64,000 nt of DNA from Aurantiochytrium sp. KH105 (GCA_003116975.1 BGKB01000077.1:259687-323686), one strand, 5' to 3'. Positions 17,290-28,831 are shown, numbered from the stretch's first letter. Notes: generated from the letters alone by a model not told the origin. Made by a program: numbers and translations.

Positions 17290-17815
17290 TGTCGTTTGTC
17301 ATCGTCGTCATCGTCATTGTTTTCGTGTGGCAATTCACCGTCCATCCTTCCCGTTGTTAGAGTTCATCCACGTGATCACAGACGCAAGACATCATGCCAT
17401 CTATTAGACTTACCCCATAAGGCACAGGTCTGCATTCTTCGGGTGTCCGCAGAGCACCTTGCTATGCTCCCCGGAGAATCCAATCACGTGTTCCAGCTCA
17501 ACCGGGTCCATCGTTTCCCGTCTCTACTTGCCTTGCCACGCGCTTGATCCCCGAGGCGTCAATCACACCTCCGCGCGCGCGCGCGCGGCCTACACAGCTC
17601 CACGCTCTGTATTCTTCCTCTCCTTTACCTTTTTGCAGCTCTGTCTGCTTTTCCACTGATTCTTCAGAACACGCATTGCATCGTAAAAGTTTGAACTTTC
17701 AGAACCGTAACGGCCATCGACAACGTATACTTTTTGTCAACAATAAAGATGCACAGGGCAAAAGAGAGTCAATCTTGTTTTTTTCTTTTCTTGTTTTTTG
17801 CAATGTCAGTGTTAA
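17290..17815. other. intergenic spacer between two minus-strand genes
   Basis: It contains the 3' flank of the LRR-IQ-WW gene and the promoter/leader of the CFAP52-like gene. GTCATCGTC-type triplet repeats lie just upstream of the CFAP52-like start (17283-17322), and an alternating GC stretch (CGCGCGCGCGCG) lies near 17573-17587. No gene or RNA is visible. Confidence 0.5.
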
Positions 17816-20800
17816 TCACGAGGAATCCTCCACCTTGGAGATGACCAATGAACGCATGCGCCCAAACCCGCGCGTGACATAGTCAAGTCCCAGCTCTTCA
17901 CAAACTTCAGTCACCACGGCTTGAACTTCAGGCCGCAATACAGGCGTACTTATTTCGTTGCAGTCCTTGCGCTCGCGTAAAAAACGTGTCAGCCACTTTT
18001 CCACGCCATACTTTGACCAGTCAGAGTTATTCACCCACGATGCGGCATGCGCGACGTCATCAAAGGGCGCGCCATCCTCCAATGCGTCAGTATTGGCAGC
18101 ATCGTCGCCCACGTCCAAGTCATCAAGATCTTTCTGTGCGCCGTGAGCGTCGTCGCGAAATTCGAGCGGGATATCGTACGTGCTTTCTCCCGTGGCAAGG
18201 TTGTAGTAGTAGTTGTGTCCAGATGCTGGGTCATGATACTCTTGCCAAGGTCCAGATTCTCGTAGAGGTCCATCGTTTTCTCCCTCCACAACCTTGTCAA
18301 AGTCTGTGGGACGCTCATACTGAAGCACACCAGTGATCGTATTCTCGTACACCATGACGCCCGAGTCAGCATCGACGTACTTGGTCCAGCCATCAGCGCC
18401 CTCTTCAAAGCCAAGTGGGCGCGGGGTCTCGAATCCATCGGGGCGCATGTATTGCGTTGCCCCTGAGGTCTCATTATAGTAATAGTCGCGACCCACCGAT
18501 TCATCATGAAACTTCATCCACACGTCATCGCGTGGGGTGTCGTATCCCGGCGGCCTGTCGTATTGCGAGGCGTGAGTTTCATGATTGAAATAGTATGACG
18601 TTCCTGACGACGCATCCACATACCGGCTCCACGTTGGGTGATTGTGTCGGTAGCGCGCATCTTCAGGATCTTCGCGCGGCGACTCGTATGCTGCGGGTCG
18701 CTCAAACACAGAAATCCCGGTCGCCGCATTGTGGTAAAAGGCACGCCCGGTCTCCTCTTGAAAGACCTTGACCCACTCTTCTACATGTTTTTCTTCATCA
18801 ACGCACGCTTCGCCATCGCCATCTTCAGAATCCGGAGGTAAGGCCTCGTCGCCCCGCACGAGAAGTGCGGGATTATTGTACGTGGATTCACCCGTCTTGA
18901 GATTGTACCAATACTCTACTTGATTTTCCTCATCAAAGTACTCCTTCCATGAATCCTCGAAGCGCGGCGACTCGTAGTCTGCAGGTCGTTCAAAACGGAC
19001 CTTTTGCTTTTGTCTGTGCAAAAAGATCTCTCTTTCATTTTCATAATCCCATAGCTTTTGCCATCGAGCCACCGCCGTACCTTCTGATTTCATCGGTGCT
19101 TCACTCTCACTGTCACTAAGACTTTCAGGCTCACTATCTACTTGGCGAGAATCCTCATCCTTGGTCTCCTTGCGCCTGCGTTTCTCGGCCTCTCGTACTA
19201 TATCGGCCTCGGGGTCCAGCTCAGGGATACCTGCGGTAACCGGTAGACCTTGGTCCATTTGCTCGGCACGTAATTTACGGTGCCACCCAAGACGATCATC
19301 TTGCTCAATTTCAGAAGGCCATATGGAGGGCCACTCACCATCGCCATAATCAATGCGTTTTCCATAAGCATCGTAAAGTGCGCGGTAAGGGTGGTCCTTG
19401 CGATATCCTCCATGATGAACTTGGCCCCAGCAAGCTTCACAAAAGAACTCAGCGCAGGTTCCGCACTCCACATACGCATCTACGCTCTCGCAGTTCGTGC
19501 ACGCGGGTCTTGGAAGGAGATCCAGCATGTCTTGCGGCATGCGCCAGCGCACCTCGCCCGTATCCTGATTGTAGTAAAAGGGGCGGTCCTGCTCGACATC
19601 ATGCATTTGCTTCCAGCGTCGCTTACGCTCTTCGCGAAAGATAATTGCGCGCTTGCGCCCAATGCGTCCTCGATATTGTTTTTGCACGAGAATGGCAGCC
19701 CACGTATCGAGGTCGCGCTGTCGACGCTCGCGATCCAGCTTTTCCTCGCGCACAGCCGCCACCTTGCGACGCGCAAGGCGTTTTCGAAGCATACACTGCA
19801 TGCGTTGCGCAGCAGCTTGTTGCTCGGCTTCGCGCGCCGCGCGAACCTGACGAATCATTTGCACCGCAAGCTTGCCCTGGCGTCCACGCCAAATGGCCTG
19901 CACCTTGAGCGCGGCCCTCTCGGACGCAGCTGCTCGTTTGGCAGACCTCAACATGTGTACAGCAAGGCTTCCCTTTTTCGCACGCCACATGCACTGCAGC
20001 TTGATAGCAGCTCGTTCTCTCTCCTCCACGGCTTCGCGCTTGCGAGCAAGCTTCCTCCGCGCCAAGCGCACCCGCGCCGCCTGTTGCATTTTGATGCTCG
20101 CCTGCACCTTGCGCTCCGCCTCGAGCGCTTCCAGTTCCTTGCGCTGCGCAGCTCTGCGACGCTCACGTCGTCCACGCATGATGCTCTGCAGCTTGGTCGC
20201 GGCGGCCTCCTCGGCGGCCAACTTTGCGAGCCGCACGGCGCGTAGCATCTCAAAGCGCTTGCGTCCCAATCGCCCTCGCCACAGCGTCTGCACGCGCGTG
20301 GCGGCACGCGCACACTTTTCAATGTACACTTGTCGAGCCCTGCGCGCGGCGTACAAGAGGTCCTTGGCGAGTTTGCCGCGCCAGCGCGTCTGAATGTAGA
20401 TTGCAGCAGCCTGGCGGCGGCGCTCCAGCGCCTCGGCGCGTCTGACCGCGGCAACTTTTTGCGCCTGGCGCGCGCGAAAGAGACTCTGTAACTTTGTCGC
20501 CGCCTCGATCTCTTTGCGTCGCTGCAGTCGCCGCAAAATCGCGTACTTGCGCGCGACGCGGCCACGCCAGTGTGCCTGCAGACGTCGCGCGGTCCAATGC
20601 ATGAGACGGATCTCGCGCCGTCGCGCAGCTTCGCGTCGGGCCATTCGAGCACGATGTGTGCTCTGAATAAGCACGGCGGCTTTCCACACGGCGCCGTAGT
20701 CATCGATGAACCGCATGTCCCTGCACTTATCGTCTGGGGCCACGCCCACGAATTGTACGCCCTTGTGTACGTGCGTGTATTTCCAGTGGCCTGCAAGGGC

Positions 20801-23014
20801 CTGTAGGCCGCGATACGAAACAGCATTGCAGCCAAAGACATTGAGCTCGAGTACGGTCGGCACCTTTTCTGCTAACCACGCCAGGCCTGTCTCAGAGACG
20901 CCTTCACAGCCTCGGAAATTCAATCGCTGCAGTCCTGGATCGTAGCCCGCATCGGAGAGTGCGAGGAGGGCAAGGTCGCCCACGTGGCGACAGCCGGAAA
21001 GATTGAGGTCGCGCAGCGGCCGCCCTCGTGGCGAGACGCGACACATGGCGGTGATTCCACGGCTCGAAATTTCGGCGCAACCCGCCAGACTTAGCGACTC
21101 GAGCGCGGCACAGTGTCGGCCAATAATACGAAGCACTCTGTCGCGCATTCCCTCGCAGCCGGCGAGGTCCAACTTGACGAGGGTTCCCGAAGCGCGGCCC
21201 GTGAGAACGGGTTCAAGCGCCGATGCCGAAATACGCGGCATATTGCGCAGACAAAGTCCTTTTAGAGCGTGTCCAAGCTTGCTCGACTTGAGCTCTGTAA
21301 GAGGGTCGATGCCCTCAGATAAAAGACGCAGAATGCGAGGCCCGACTTGAAAGCATTGCGCCAAGCCTAGGTATTCGAGATCTGCACAGGCTCCCACAAG
21401 CGCTTGGAGTCCCTCGATGCCAAAGTCGCGCTGCACACCGTCCGTGAGCATGTACACGTTGGCGCACTCAAGATGCTTGAGGCGTTTGCACCCATCTGCC
21501 AAGTACCGAATGCCTACATCGCTGACCTGTTTGAGACCGGAAATGTCGAGCCACACGAGCTCAGGGCAGCCGTCGCCAAGAGCGCGAATTCCAGCATCAG
21601 AAACTTTGAAGAGACCATTGAGCGTAAGCTTCTCAAGCGCGTGGCATCCCGAGGCAAGCCAACTCACACCAACGTCGGTGACAAAGTCGTTTCCCGCAAG
21701 CAGCAGCGTGCTCAAGCCTGGACAGCGCTCCGCGAGTGACAACAGACAGACATCGGTGATTTTGTGACGGAGAGCGTTGCGTCGCAAGTCAAGGTGCTCG
21801 AGACCGGGGCAGCACTCTGAAAGCGCAAGGACGGCCACATCGGAAAGCTCGCGGCAGTACGCGAGGACCACTTTTTCGAGCTTGCGACACCTATTTGCGA
21901 GCGTGCGGATCGTGTCGTCTGTGACCTTGATAGATCTGGAGAGATCGATCTCGCGCAGCTCGGGGAGACCAGTGGCGATGCGTTTGAGAAGCCATTCTTC
22001 CGAGGCGGGGCACTCGCGCAGCCTGAGTACACGCAGCCTTCGACAGCATTCTCCGATCGTCACCAGTCCTGCGCCCTGGACGTGTGGACATTGGGACAGA
22101 TCGACTTCTTCGAGATGCTCGTTTTGTTTGGCGAGCGCGCGAACTGCGACGTCTGTAATTTGAGTGCACTGGGCAAGGTTCAATCTTCGAAGATTCTGAC
22201 AAGTACGCGCGAGCGCAAGAAGACCTGCGTCTGTGACCTTGTTCGCATTGGGAATGATGAGTGAGCGAATTCCATCAAAGGGTACCCGATCAGGAATCGC
22301 GCGCGGAGGCGCGGAGGCCGATGGCGCAGGGGGCGCATCGCTGGGCAACGCTTCTCCATGATTTTCGTGAGTTGCGTGGTCATTTTCCTCACCGTCCAAG
22401 TTGGCTGTTTCTGCGTCGGCGTCGGTCGTGGAGCTTGCGCGATTACCGTACATGTTTGAAAGCAAGGTGACAGCACCGACGGCTGGATCTAAGGCGGCAC
22501 TTTTCAGCTGAGAGCCGATGGGTACGCCATTTTGGACGCGAGATTCGTTGCTGCGCGCGAGTTTCCGCAAAAAGGGGTCGTCGACAAGAGCTGTCCATAC
22601 GGCGAGCTCGATGTCTTCGGCGTCAAAGAGGGCGCTGGGGATCTCGCTTAACGAAAGACCTGCGGCCTCCTGCGCCTTTTTGAAGACGGCGCTGAGGTCC
22701 GGAAGTATGACCTTGTTGTTTCTAGGGCCTGCATTGGGGCTGTTGTTGTTGTTGCTTGTATCATCGTGAGCAGAGACATTGTCTCCGTGGGCCAGCAGCA
22801 GGTTATCTTGCGCCTCTTCGCGTTGTTCTTCTTCCCATGCGCGCAATTGTTCGGCTTCGCGGTGAAGTGCTTCTCGACCAATTTTGGGGTCTGCAGCCTT
22901 GCGGAGACGCTGCATGGCCGGGCTATTTGCCAAATCATTTGTGCGCAGACGCGAGCGCGTGGTAGTCGTGGCGGTGCCGGTGGTCGCCGGGTCGTCATCG
23001 TCACTTGGCTGCAT
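17816..23014 (-). CDS. giant LRR - IQ - WW - B-box scaffold protein (1732 aa)
   Basis: A single uninterrupted 1732-residue frame. Residues 1-240 are mostly disordered and acidic. Residues about 245-745 are cysteine-containing leucine-rich repeats of the AMN1/FBXL type (units such as LRRLNLAQCTQITDVAVRAL), without an obvious F-box. Residues about 777-1125 carry eleven IQ motifs (for example AATRVQTLWRGRLGRKR), predicted to bind calmodulin or EF-hand light chains. A WW-like unit at about 1133-1160 is followed by a B-box-type zinc finger at about 1172-1210 (CTNC, CGTC, CEAC and HH). Seven more WW-like units follow up to about residue 1660, separated by acidic linkers. The C-terminal 60 or so residues look folded but unknown. 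The likely role is a Ca2+/calmodulin-regulated scaffold. The B-box call is less certain than LRR, IQ and WW. Confidence 0.9.
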   Translation of the reverse strand: MQPSDDDDPATTGTATTTTRSRLRTNDLANSPAMQRLRKAADPKIGREALHREAEQLRAWEEEQREEAQDNLLLAHGDNVSAHDDTSNNNNSPNAGPRNNKVILPDLSAVFKKAQEAAGLSLSEIPSALFDAEDIELAVWTALVDDPFLRKLARSNESRVQNGVPIGSQLKSAALDPAVGAVTLLSNMYGNRASSTTDADAETANLDGEENDHATHENHGEALPSDAPPAPSASAPPRAIPDRVPFDGIRSLIIPNANKVTDAGLLALARTCQNLRRLNLAQCTQITDVAVRALAKQNEHLEEVDLSQCPHVQGAGLVTIGECCRRLRVLRLRECPASEEWLLKRIATGLPELREIDLSRSIKVTDDTIRTLANRCRKLEKVVLAYCRELSDVAVLALSECCPGLEHLDLRRNALRHKITDVCLLSLAERCPGLSTLLLAGNDFVTDVGVSWLASGCHALEKLTLNGLFKVSDAGIRALGDGCPELVWLDISGLKQVSDVGIRYLADGCKRLKHLECANVYMLTDGVQRDFGIEGLQALVGACADLEYLGLAQCFQVGPRILRLLSEGIDPLTELKSSKLGHALKGLCLRNMPRISASALEPVLTGRASGTLVKLDLAGCEGMRDRVLRIIGRHCAALESLSLAGCAEISSRGITAMCRVSPRGRPLRDLNLSGCRHVGDLALLALSDAGYDPGLQRLNFRGCEGVSETGLAWLAEKVPTVLELNVFGCNAVSYRGLQALAGHWKYTHVHKGVQFVGVAPDDKCRDMRFIDDYGAVWKAAVLIQSTHRARMARREAARRREIRLMHWTARRLQAHWRGRVARKYAILRRLQRRKEIEAATKLQSLFRARQAQKVAAVRRAEALERRRQAAAIYIQTRWRGKLAKDLLYAARRARQVYIEKCARAATRVQTLWRGRLGRKRFEMLRAVRLAKLAAEEAAATKLQSIMRGRRERRRAAQRKELEALEAERKVQASIKMQQAARVRLARRKLARKREAVEERERAAIKLQCMWRAKKGSLAVHMLRSAKRAAASERAALKVQAIWRGRQGKLAVQMIRQVRAAREAEQQAAAQRMQCMLRKRLARRKVAAVREEKLDRERRQRDLDTWAAILVQKQYRGRIGRKRAIIFREERKRRWKQMHDVEQDRPFYYNQDTGEVRWRMPQDMLDLLPRPACTNCESVDAYVECGTCAEFFCEACWGQVHHGGYRKDHPYRALYDAYGKRIDYGDGEWPSIWPSEIEQDDRLGWHRKLRAEQMDQGLPVTAGIPELDPEADIVREAEKRRRKETKDEDSRQVDSEPESLSDSESEAPMKSEGTAVARWQKLWDYENEREIFLHRQKQKVRFERPADYESPRFEDSWKEYFDEENQVEYWYNLKTGESTYNNPALLVRGDEALPPDSEDGDGEACVDEEKHVEEWVKVFQEETGRAFYHNAATGISVFERPAAYESPREDPEDARYRHNHPTWSRYVDASSGTSYYFNHETHASQYDRPPGYDTPRDDVWMKFHDESVGRDYYYNETSGATQYMRPDGFETPRPLGFEEGADGWTKYVDADSGVMVYENTITGVLQYERPTDFDKVVEGENDGPLRESGPWQEYHDPASGHNYYYNLATGESTYDIPLEFRDDAHGAQKDLDDLDVGDDAANTDALEDGAPFDDVAHAASWVNNSDWSKYGVEKWLTRFLRERKDCNEISTPVLRPEVQAVVTEVCEELGLDYVTRGFGRMRSLVISKVEDSS

Positions 23015-25330
23015 CTTGGCGCGCTGCTTGCCTCAAGCTTGCCCTTGGCGAGCAGACCAAAGAAGTGCGCCAACGCGCCAGCCGGCGAGCGGGGCCGTGC
23101 CTCTCCCGCTTCGCCCGCGGCTGCCGCGACGCGCGTCTGTCTGTCTGTCTGTCTCCCTAAATTCTTCTTGCGCTCGCCGGTCGCTTCCGGAGACCAGAAA
23201 AATATATACGTTGACGGACTTGGCCCGCCTTGAACTACTATGCTAGTAGTATACTACGTGCTTAGAACGCTTACTACAATGAAGAGAGCACAAGGCAAGC
23301 TCATGCGCGGTGGCCACAGGAGGGCGCAGCAACAACAGCCAACCAGCTTACGGCCGACCGGGCGGGATACCGACCGACCGATCGACCGTCGATGAGGTTT
23401 ACATACGCCCGAGCGGAGGACCGCCGTGCCGGGGAAGTAAGAGTAGTTTACGAGGATGGGCCCTCAGAACTCCTTCAAGTTGTTCCGAGAAGAACTGAGG
23501 CTCTTTTTGGCTACTACTATACTTCTTGCCCTTTCCTCCTTGCCCCTCCCCTTGAGCCCAAACAACGACGGACGCATGGCGAGTCAAGGCACGGTGGACG
23601 CAGCAGCCGCAGCAGCCAGCTGCAGCTGCCGCGCACGAAGGTGTCGCCTCTCCATCTCGCGCGGGCGCCATCTTGCCCGAGGCAGGGAGGCAGGCAGCTA
23701 GCCCTACCGGGCTCCAGGGCGGGCTACTTGTCTCGCGCTACCGGGCTCCAAGGCGGCCTAGCGCGCGCGGGAGCTGCGGCGCACAAAGGTGTTGCAACAG
23801 CGGCGGAAGCACCGTCACGCAGCGCGCGCCGCGGTGTGGCCGCCTGGGAGAAGCACGGTGTGGAGGGGCGGAGGGGTCCGGCGGGCTGCCTCGAGGAAGG
23901 CGCCCGGCTTCAGCGAGCGGAAAGTCGTGATGGTCACGCCCCTGACCGCGTCTCGACGTCTCGATCTCGCGCTCGCTCGGGAAGGCGGAGGAGGAGTGCC
24001 TCGAGGCTCGGCGAGGGCGGCGGCCAACTTCCGTCCATCGTGGAGTACGCGCTGCCGCGTGCGTGCTCGGAAGGGGTCGATGGACGGCGGGCAGAGGGAC
24101 TGGGAGGGAGGAAGGCAAGGCGGCTCGGCTGCCTGTGTGCGTGCTGCAGCACAGCTGCGAGCTCGCGATGTGACGCGGAGGTGATGATGTGATCGATGCG
24201 ATGCGATGCGATGCGATGCGATGCGAAGAGGTGTGACGAGAGGTGAACGACAGGCGGGTAAGGGGAAAGCAAAGCAAGCGAGCAAGCGAGCAAGCTGTTT
24301 CTGGGCAAGCGGAGAAAGGTGTAGTTACACGGTGGACGCGGCGACGCCCCCTTTTGACCCCGCCGACGGCCGCGGTCGACGGACAGGCCGTCGGGGAGCG
24401 GGGCGGCGGGGAGCAGCGCCCCCCCGGCGGCGACCAACAGCTAGCTTGTTATTGCGCCGATCTGTAGTGAAGGTGCCCACAGAGAAGAGGGTCTAGCACC
24501 GCGCGTAGGGTCAGGAGGGCATTGTGGGGGCTCAGAGGCGGTGTAGCTGGGCGTGAGCTCCACTGAGGGCGCGGTAGCTGGAGGGTGGGGGCTGGCTCGC
24601 GCGCACGGCACGTCACGCGGAGCAGCAATCTCGGCGTGACGGGACCGCGCGCGGATACTGCGGCTGGTGTAGCTGGCGGCTAGTCGTGCTGGGTGATCCC
24701 GCCGCCCCGCGCCGAGCCAGACGTGCTTGGGGATGGCTTGGCTCGCTTGGCATGCCGCGGCTTGCTGTTGCTTCGTTCGCCCTGGATTCGTCTTGGCCAG
24801 CTTCGCTATGTCTCTGCTCTGTTCCGCTCTGCTCGGCTCGCAGTTGGCTGCGCTGCTGCGCTGCAGCATCGTAGTCGGAGGGGGTCCGCTTCGCGCCATC
24901 ACGACACCTTTCCTCTGCTTGCTCCGTGGCTTGGCTTGGCTTGGCTTGCATGCGTGCTTGCTGTTCGCTTGCGATTCGCTAGATTTGCTTGCTTTCTTGT
25001 CGCTGGACTCGTTCGCCGACCGCGGAGAGAAAGTGAGAGAGAGAGGCCTGCGCCTCGCCGCAGCTCGAGGCAAGCGACGAGCTGCCGCGACGACGCGCAC
25101 GCGAGTATGCGAGCGAGGGACTCGGAGGGAAGGAGATATGGATGGAGGGAGGGAACGGCGGCCGCGCGAGGCGTGGTTTCGTGCTCGCTCGCTCGCTCGC
25201 TCGCTCGCTCGCTCGCTGGCCGGGCCGTCGTCCAGGAGAGCCGCCACAGCGGCTGCCGCAGCTGCCCCACAGCGCTTGGCTGGGTGTTTGTTGCGCGGCC
25301 GCCTTGGCTGTGGGCGGCGGTGAGAGAGTG

Positions 25331-25364
<34 letters not shown>

Positions 25365-25938
25365 GTTTCCTGTCAGTCTGTCTGTTTGTCTGTGTGTGAT
25401 AGCGACAGGTTCGTCCGTTTTGTTTAGTTGTTTGTTTGACTGATTTCAAGTTGTTCCCGCTCCTGTGTCCGCGACTGTGCCCGCCACCGCGCCTCGGATG
25501 CCCGCCCGCCCGCTCCTCTCGCGCCGTCCGTCCCTTCGCGCGCCGCGCCCTGCAGCCGCCAGACGGCAGACGATCGCCGGCAGAGCAGGAAAGCCACGGA
25601 GGCAGAGCGCGCTCGCCGAGCCACGACAGCAGCGCAGAAGAAAGGAGGCAAGAGCCTCCTCTCCCCCAGCGCGGTCACCGCCCCAGCGCACTCTCTCTCG
25701 CCTTCCTTCCTTCCCTGCTTGCTCGCTTCCTCGGCTCGGCCGCGCCAGTCCCAGATCCCGCGCAGGCAGCGCCCGCTCGCTCGCGGCGCAGCAGCAGCAG
25801 GTAGGCGGCAGCAGCAGGCGGGCGGCAGGCGGGCGGCCGCGTCGCGGCGGCCGCAGCGAGCGCGGGGCTTCTTCGTCGTCGTCCCTGGCGCCGTCGCATC
25901 GCAGCAGAATTCCATCCATCCGTCACTCATCCATCCAT

Positions 25939-25972
<34 letters not shown>

Positions 25973-26448
25973 TTCGACACGGCGATACCGCGGCCCGACC
26001 CCGAGGGCAGAGGCAGGCAGGCAGGCGGGCCGGCCGGCCGGCCGAGGCGCAGTCTGCCTGCCCGCCGCTCGGCCGCCGTCGTCCTCGCGCGAGGTCCGCT
26101 GGCCCAGACGCGGAGAATCAAATCAATTCATTCTCTCCAGTCGCAGCCGCGGCGTGACGAGACGAGACGAGACGAGACGAGCGAGACCGGGCCAGACCCG
26201 ACCAGACGTGACGCGAGCCGAGCGCGAGGCGCGGCGCGGCGGCGAGCGGCCGGGGCGCGGCCTGGGGCCTGTTTCTGACGGAGGAACGGTAGATTGGCAG
26301 GCTGGTTGGTTGATTGCGGTTGATTGATTGATTGATTGATCGTCGAGGCCGTGTCTCTCGCGCGGCGGGCGGTCGCGTGCGGGAGGGCGGGAAAAAACGC
26401 TCGCGCAGACCGCCGCGACGCGCTGCGCCCGGGGCCCGAGGGCGCAAG
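23015..26448. other. divergent intergenic region with simple repeats
   Basis: It lies between the divergently transcribed LRR-IQ-WW gene (minus) and zinc-finger gene (plus), so it must hold both promoters. No convincing coding frame is seen. Repeats include (TCTG)n at about 23139-23153 and 25331-25392, (GATGC)n at 24194-24226, (GCTC)n at 25182-25217, (ATCC)n at about 25913-25972, (GAGAC)n at about 26156-26181 and (TTGA)n at about 26321-26341. A repeated segment (CTACCGGGCTCCA, then GGCGG) occurs at 23702-23722 and 23738-23757. A short AT-rich island lies at 23205-23290. Confidence 0.6.
25913..25972. repeat. (ATCC)n microsatellite
   Basis: About a dozen ATCC units with a few substitutions, located about 480 bp upstream of the zinc-finger gene start. 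Confidence 0.95.
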
Positions 26449-27344
26449 ATGCAGCACGAGGCGCAGGAGGAGCTGCGCGCCTTCTTCGCGGGTCTGACGC
26501 AGCAGAGCAGGAAAAGCAAGGCCTTTCGGGGCAACGAGAGCGCCGAGAGCGAGGACAGCGACTCGGACGATGACCGCGACCGCAGGCTCGGCAAGTCTCG
26601 CATCCGAAACACAAACTCGGTGCTCGATCAGGCGCAAAACAGGCTCGCGCAGGGACCTCTTGCGAGCCACCAATTGTCACATCAACTCTTGAGCCAACCT
26701 CCTCAACAATTGTACCATTCGTTTCAACAACCTCAGCAACAGCAGCAGCAGCAACAACAACAACAACCGCAGCAGCAACAACAACCGCAACAACAACCGC
26801 AACAGCCTTTTTACCAGCACCAACAGCCAACATTTGTTCACCAGAACCAACAGCTTTTTGCCACATCGGATCCGAATCCGTTGCAGCAGAATTTTGCTTC
26901 GGGTACAGTCGGCCCAAACGCCACATATCAAGCTGCTATGGGGTGGCCCAACCAACCATCAAACATGAACTTGCAAGCTGGTCCGTGGTCAATAAATCAG
27001 CAGCAGCAGCAGCAGCAGCAACAACAACAACAACAACAACAACAGTATCTGCAAAATGAACAGCAAAAGCAACAACAACAACAACAACAACAACAACAAC
27101 CTCAATTCTACCCAAACCAGCAGCAGCAGCAACAACAACAACAACAACAGCAACAACAACAATTCTACCAGAACCAACAGCAACCGCTGGCAACCATTGC
27201 ATACCAACAAGCCATGCAGAACGGAAACAACGCGCAGCATGGCCAGCCACAAACTGTATATGCGCCAATGAATTCCTTTAGCCAGAGCACACAACAGCCG
27301 CTCCATCAGCAGCAGCAGTCGCAACAACAACAGCAACAACAACA

Positions 27345-27387
<43 letters not shown>

Positions 27388-28359
27388 GCACCGCAACATC
27401 CCTTTGGCGTCGGTGGCATGCTCGCGTACCCCATGGGCGCGTCTACCACGCAGCCTGTGCTCGTCTCAAGACCTCAAGCCTCTCTGAACACAAATGCAAT
27501 GACAATGCAATCGCCTCGCGTCATGGGGACCGAGAATAGAGCGCCTTCGGGCGCTCTCACGGATGTGCAACAAGGCCCCAAGGACACTTCAAGTGATTCT
27601 TCAAGTCGGCGCACACTGAGCGTTGGCGAATCGGCAAGTAGATCGATTGCGGACCTGCTGAGAGTCCGCACAGACAAGCTCGGCGCCCAAGGCCTCTTTA
27701 TGGGGCAAACGGCCACCCCCACGCCCGATGGCGCCTTGCCGAGTATGCCCGAGGACCCAAATAAGAAGAAACGACCTCGTGCAGGCAATCAGCTCGAGGC
27801 CGACGTCTCAACACCAAGCTCGGATGCAACAGAGTCTCACGACCAGGAGCTCTTATCCAAGATACAAAAGAAGGGGTCAAACAAACCCCTTCGCTTTGAG
27901 TGCTCATTCCCAGGCTGCAAACGACGATTTGCATGGAAGTGGACCATGGAGACGCACGCGAGGACCCATCTGGGAGACGCCGGCCGCGTCTTTGTCTGTA
28001 AGACGTGCAAGAAGGGCTTCTTTACCGTTGGCTGCCTTCGCAGTCACGAAAAGATTCACTCCCGCTCAGCAAACCCGTTTCCGTGTTCCCACCCTGGATG
28101 CAAAAAGGGCTACCGAACCTCCGAGGGGCTCAGTCTCCACATCAAGAACCATCACTCTGGCGAGAAAAAGTGGAAATGCCCCGTCGCGAAATGCAACAAG
28201 TCCTTTGTGCGCCAGGCAGACTGCAAGCTTCATGTTCTACGAGTCCACTGTAAGGAGAAACCCTTTCCTTGCAGCGTGGCCTCCTGCGACAAGAGCTTTG
28301 CCTGCCTCACGGAGCTCAAGCGTCATATCAAGATTCACAAGCGCGAGAACAGCGCCTAG
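26449..28359 (+). CDS. polyglutamine-rich C2H2 zinc-finger transcription factor (636 aa)
   Basis: The ATG at 26449 is chosen because the in-frame extension upstream (from 26332) is Arg/Gly-rich leader. The 636-residue product has three parts. An acidic N-terminus (SAESEDSDSDDDRD) comes first. A long Gln/Asn/Pro-rich middle holds several polyQ tracts encoded by mixed CAG/CAA (about 26740-26812, 27000-27045, 27061-27100, 27118-27165 and 27308-27390). A C-terminal array of five C2H2 zinc fingers starts at residue 485: C-x4-C...H-x3-H, C-x2-C...H-x3-H, C-x4-C...HH, C-x4-C...H-x4-H and C-x4-C...H-x3-H. Fingers of this kind bind DNA (or 5S RNA in TFIIIA), and the Q-rich part resembles an activation or condensate-forming region. 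Five fingers are too few for canonical TFIIIA, so the target is unknown. It ends 472 bp before the RNA polymerase I gene on the same strand. Confidence 0.9.
27308..27390 (+). repeat. longest CAG/CAA (polyglutamine) tract
   Basis: An in-frame trinucleotide tract of the zinc-finger gene. CAG-rich at both ends with CAA interruptions between, it encodes almost only glutamine. The pure CAG run at the 3' side is the segment most likely to vary in length. Confidence 0.95.
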
Positions 28360-28831
28360 GACACCTCCATCTCACTAATCCTGTAACATCGATTTGTCCA
28401 CATCTGGTTTCTTCTTCGCGCCATGCCTTGCACATTGGCCACACGCTTTCTTCTTTTCTTCTTCTCTCTTCTTCTCCCCTTCTCCTCCATCATCATCATC
28501 GTCATCATCATGGACATCATCTCACCCGTCCTCGGAGTCCAGTCATTGGGTCCACCCACCGCACCGAACCCACTTTCCGGTGGACAGAGGGCAAAAGGCT
28601 GGCCTGTCTGGGCCAGTCAATTTTGCCCCCGACAGGGCAAGAGAGAGACGCACCCAAGCAAGGCGGGGCAAGGCAAGACGCAGAGAGCAAAGCGAGGCGC
28701 GCCACCAATCCCCGAGGGCCCGGCCGAGGCGCCAGCCCCGCGCCGCGCCAGCCAGACCACCAGTCAGCCAGGGCAGCCCCCGAGCGAGCAGGAAAGCGAG
28801 TGGCGAGCGAGTGGCGAGCGAGCGAGCAAAG
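28360..28831. other. intergenic spacer before the RNA polymerase I gene
   Basis: It contains the zinc-finger gene 3' flank, CTTCTTCTC and CATCATCAT tracts (28448-28512) and the leader of the polymerase gene. The leader has AGGCAAG/GCGAGTG repeats just before the ATG (28795-28830). The polymerase frame is open back to 28394, but that part is low complexity and is not similar to the family. Confidence 0.55.

Noticed and set aside
26936-27399. Minus-strand Leu/Val-rich frames
   Set aside because: Antisense of the CAG/CAA polyglutamine coding tracts.
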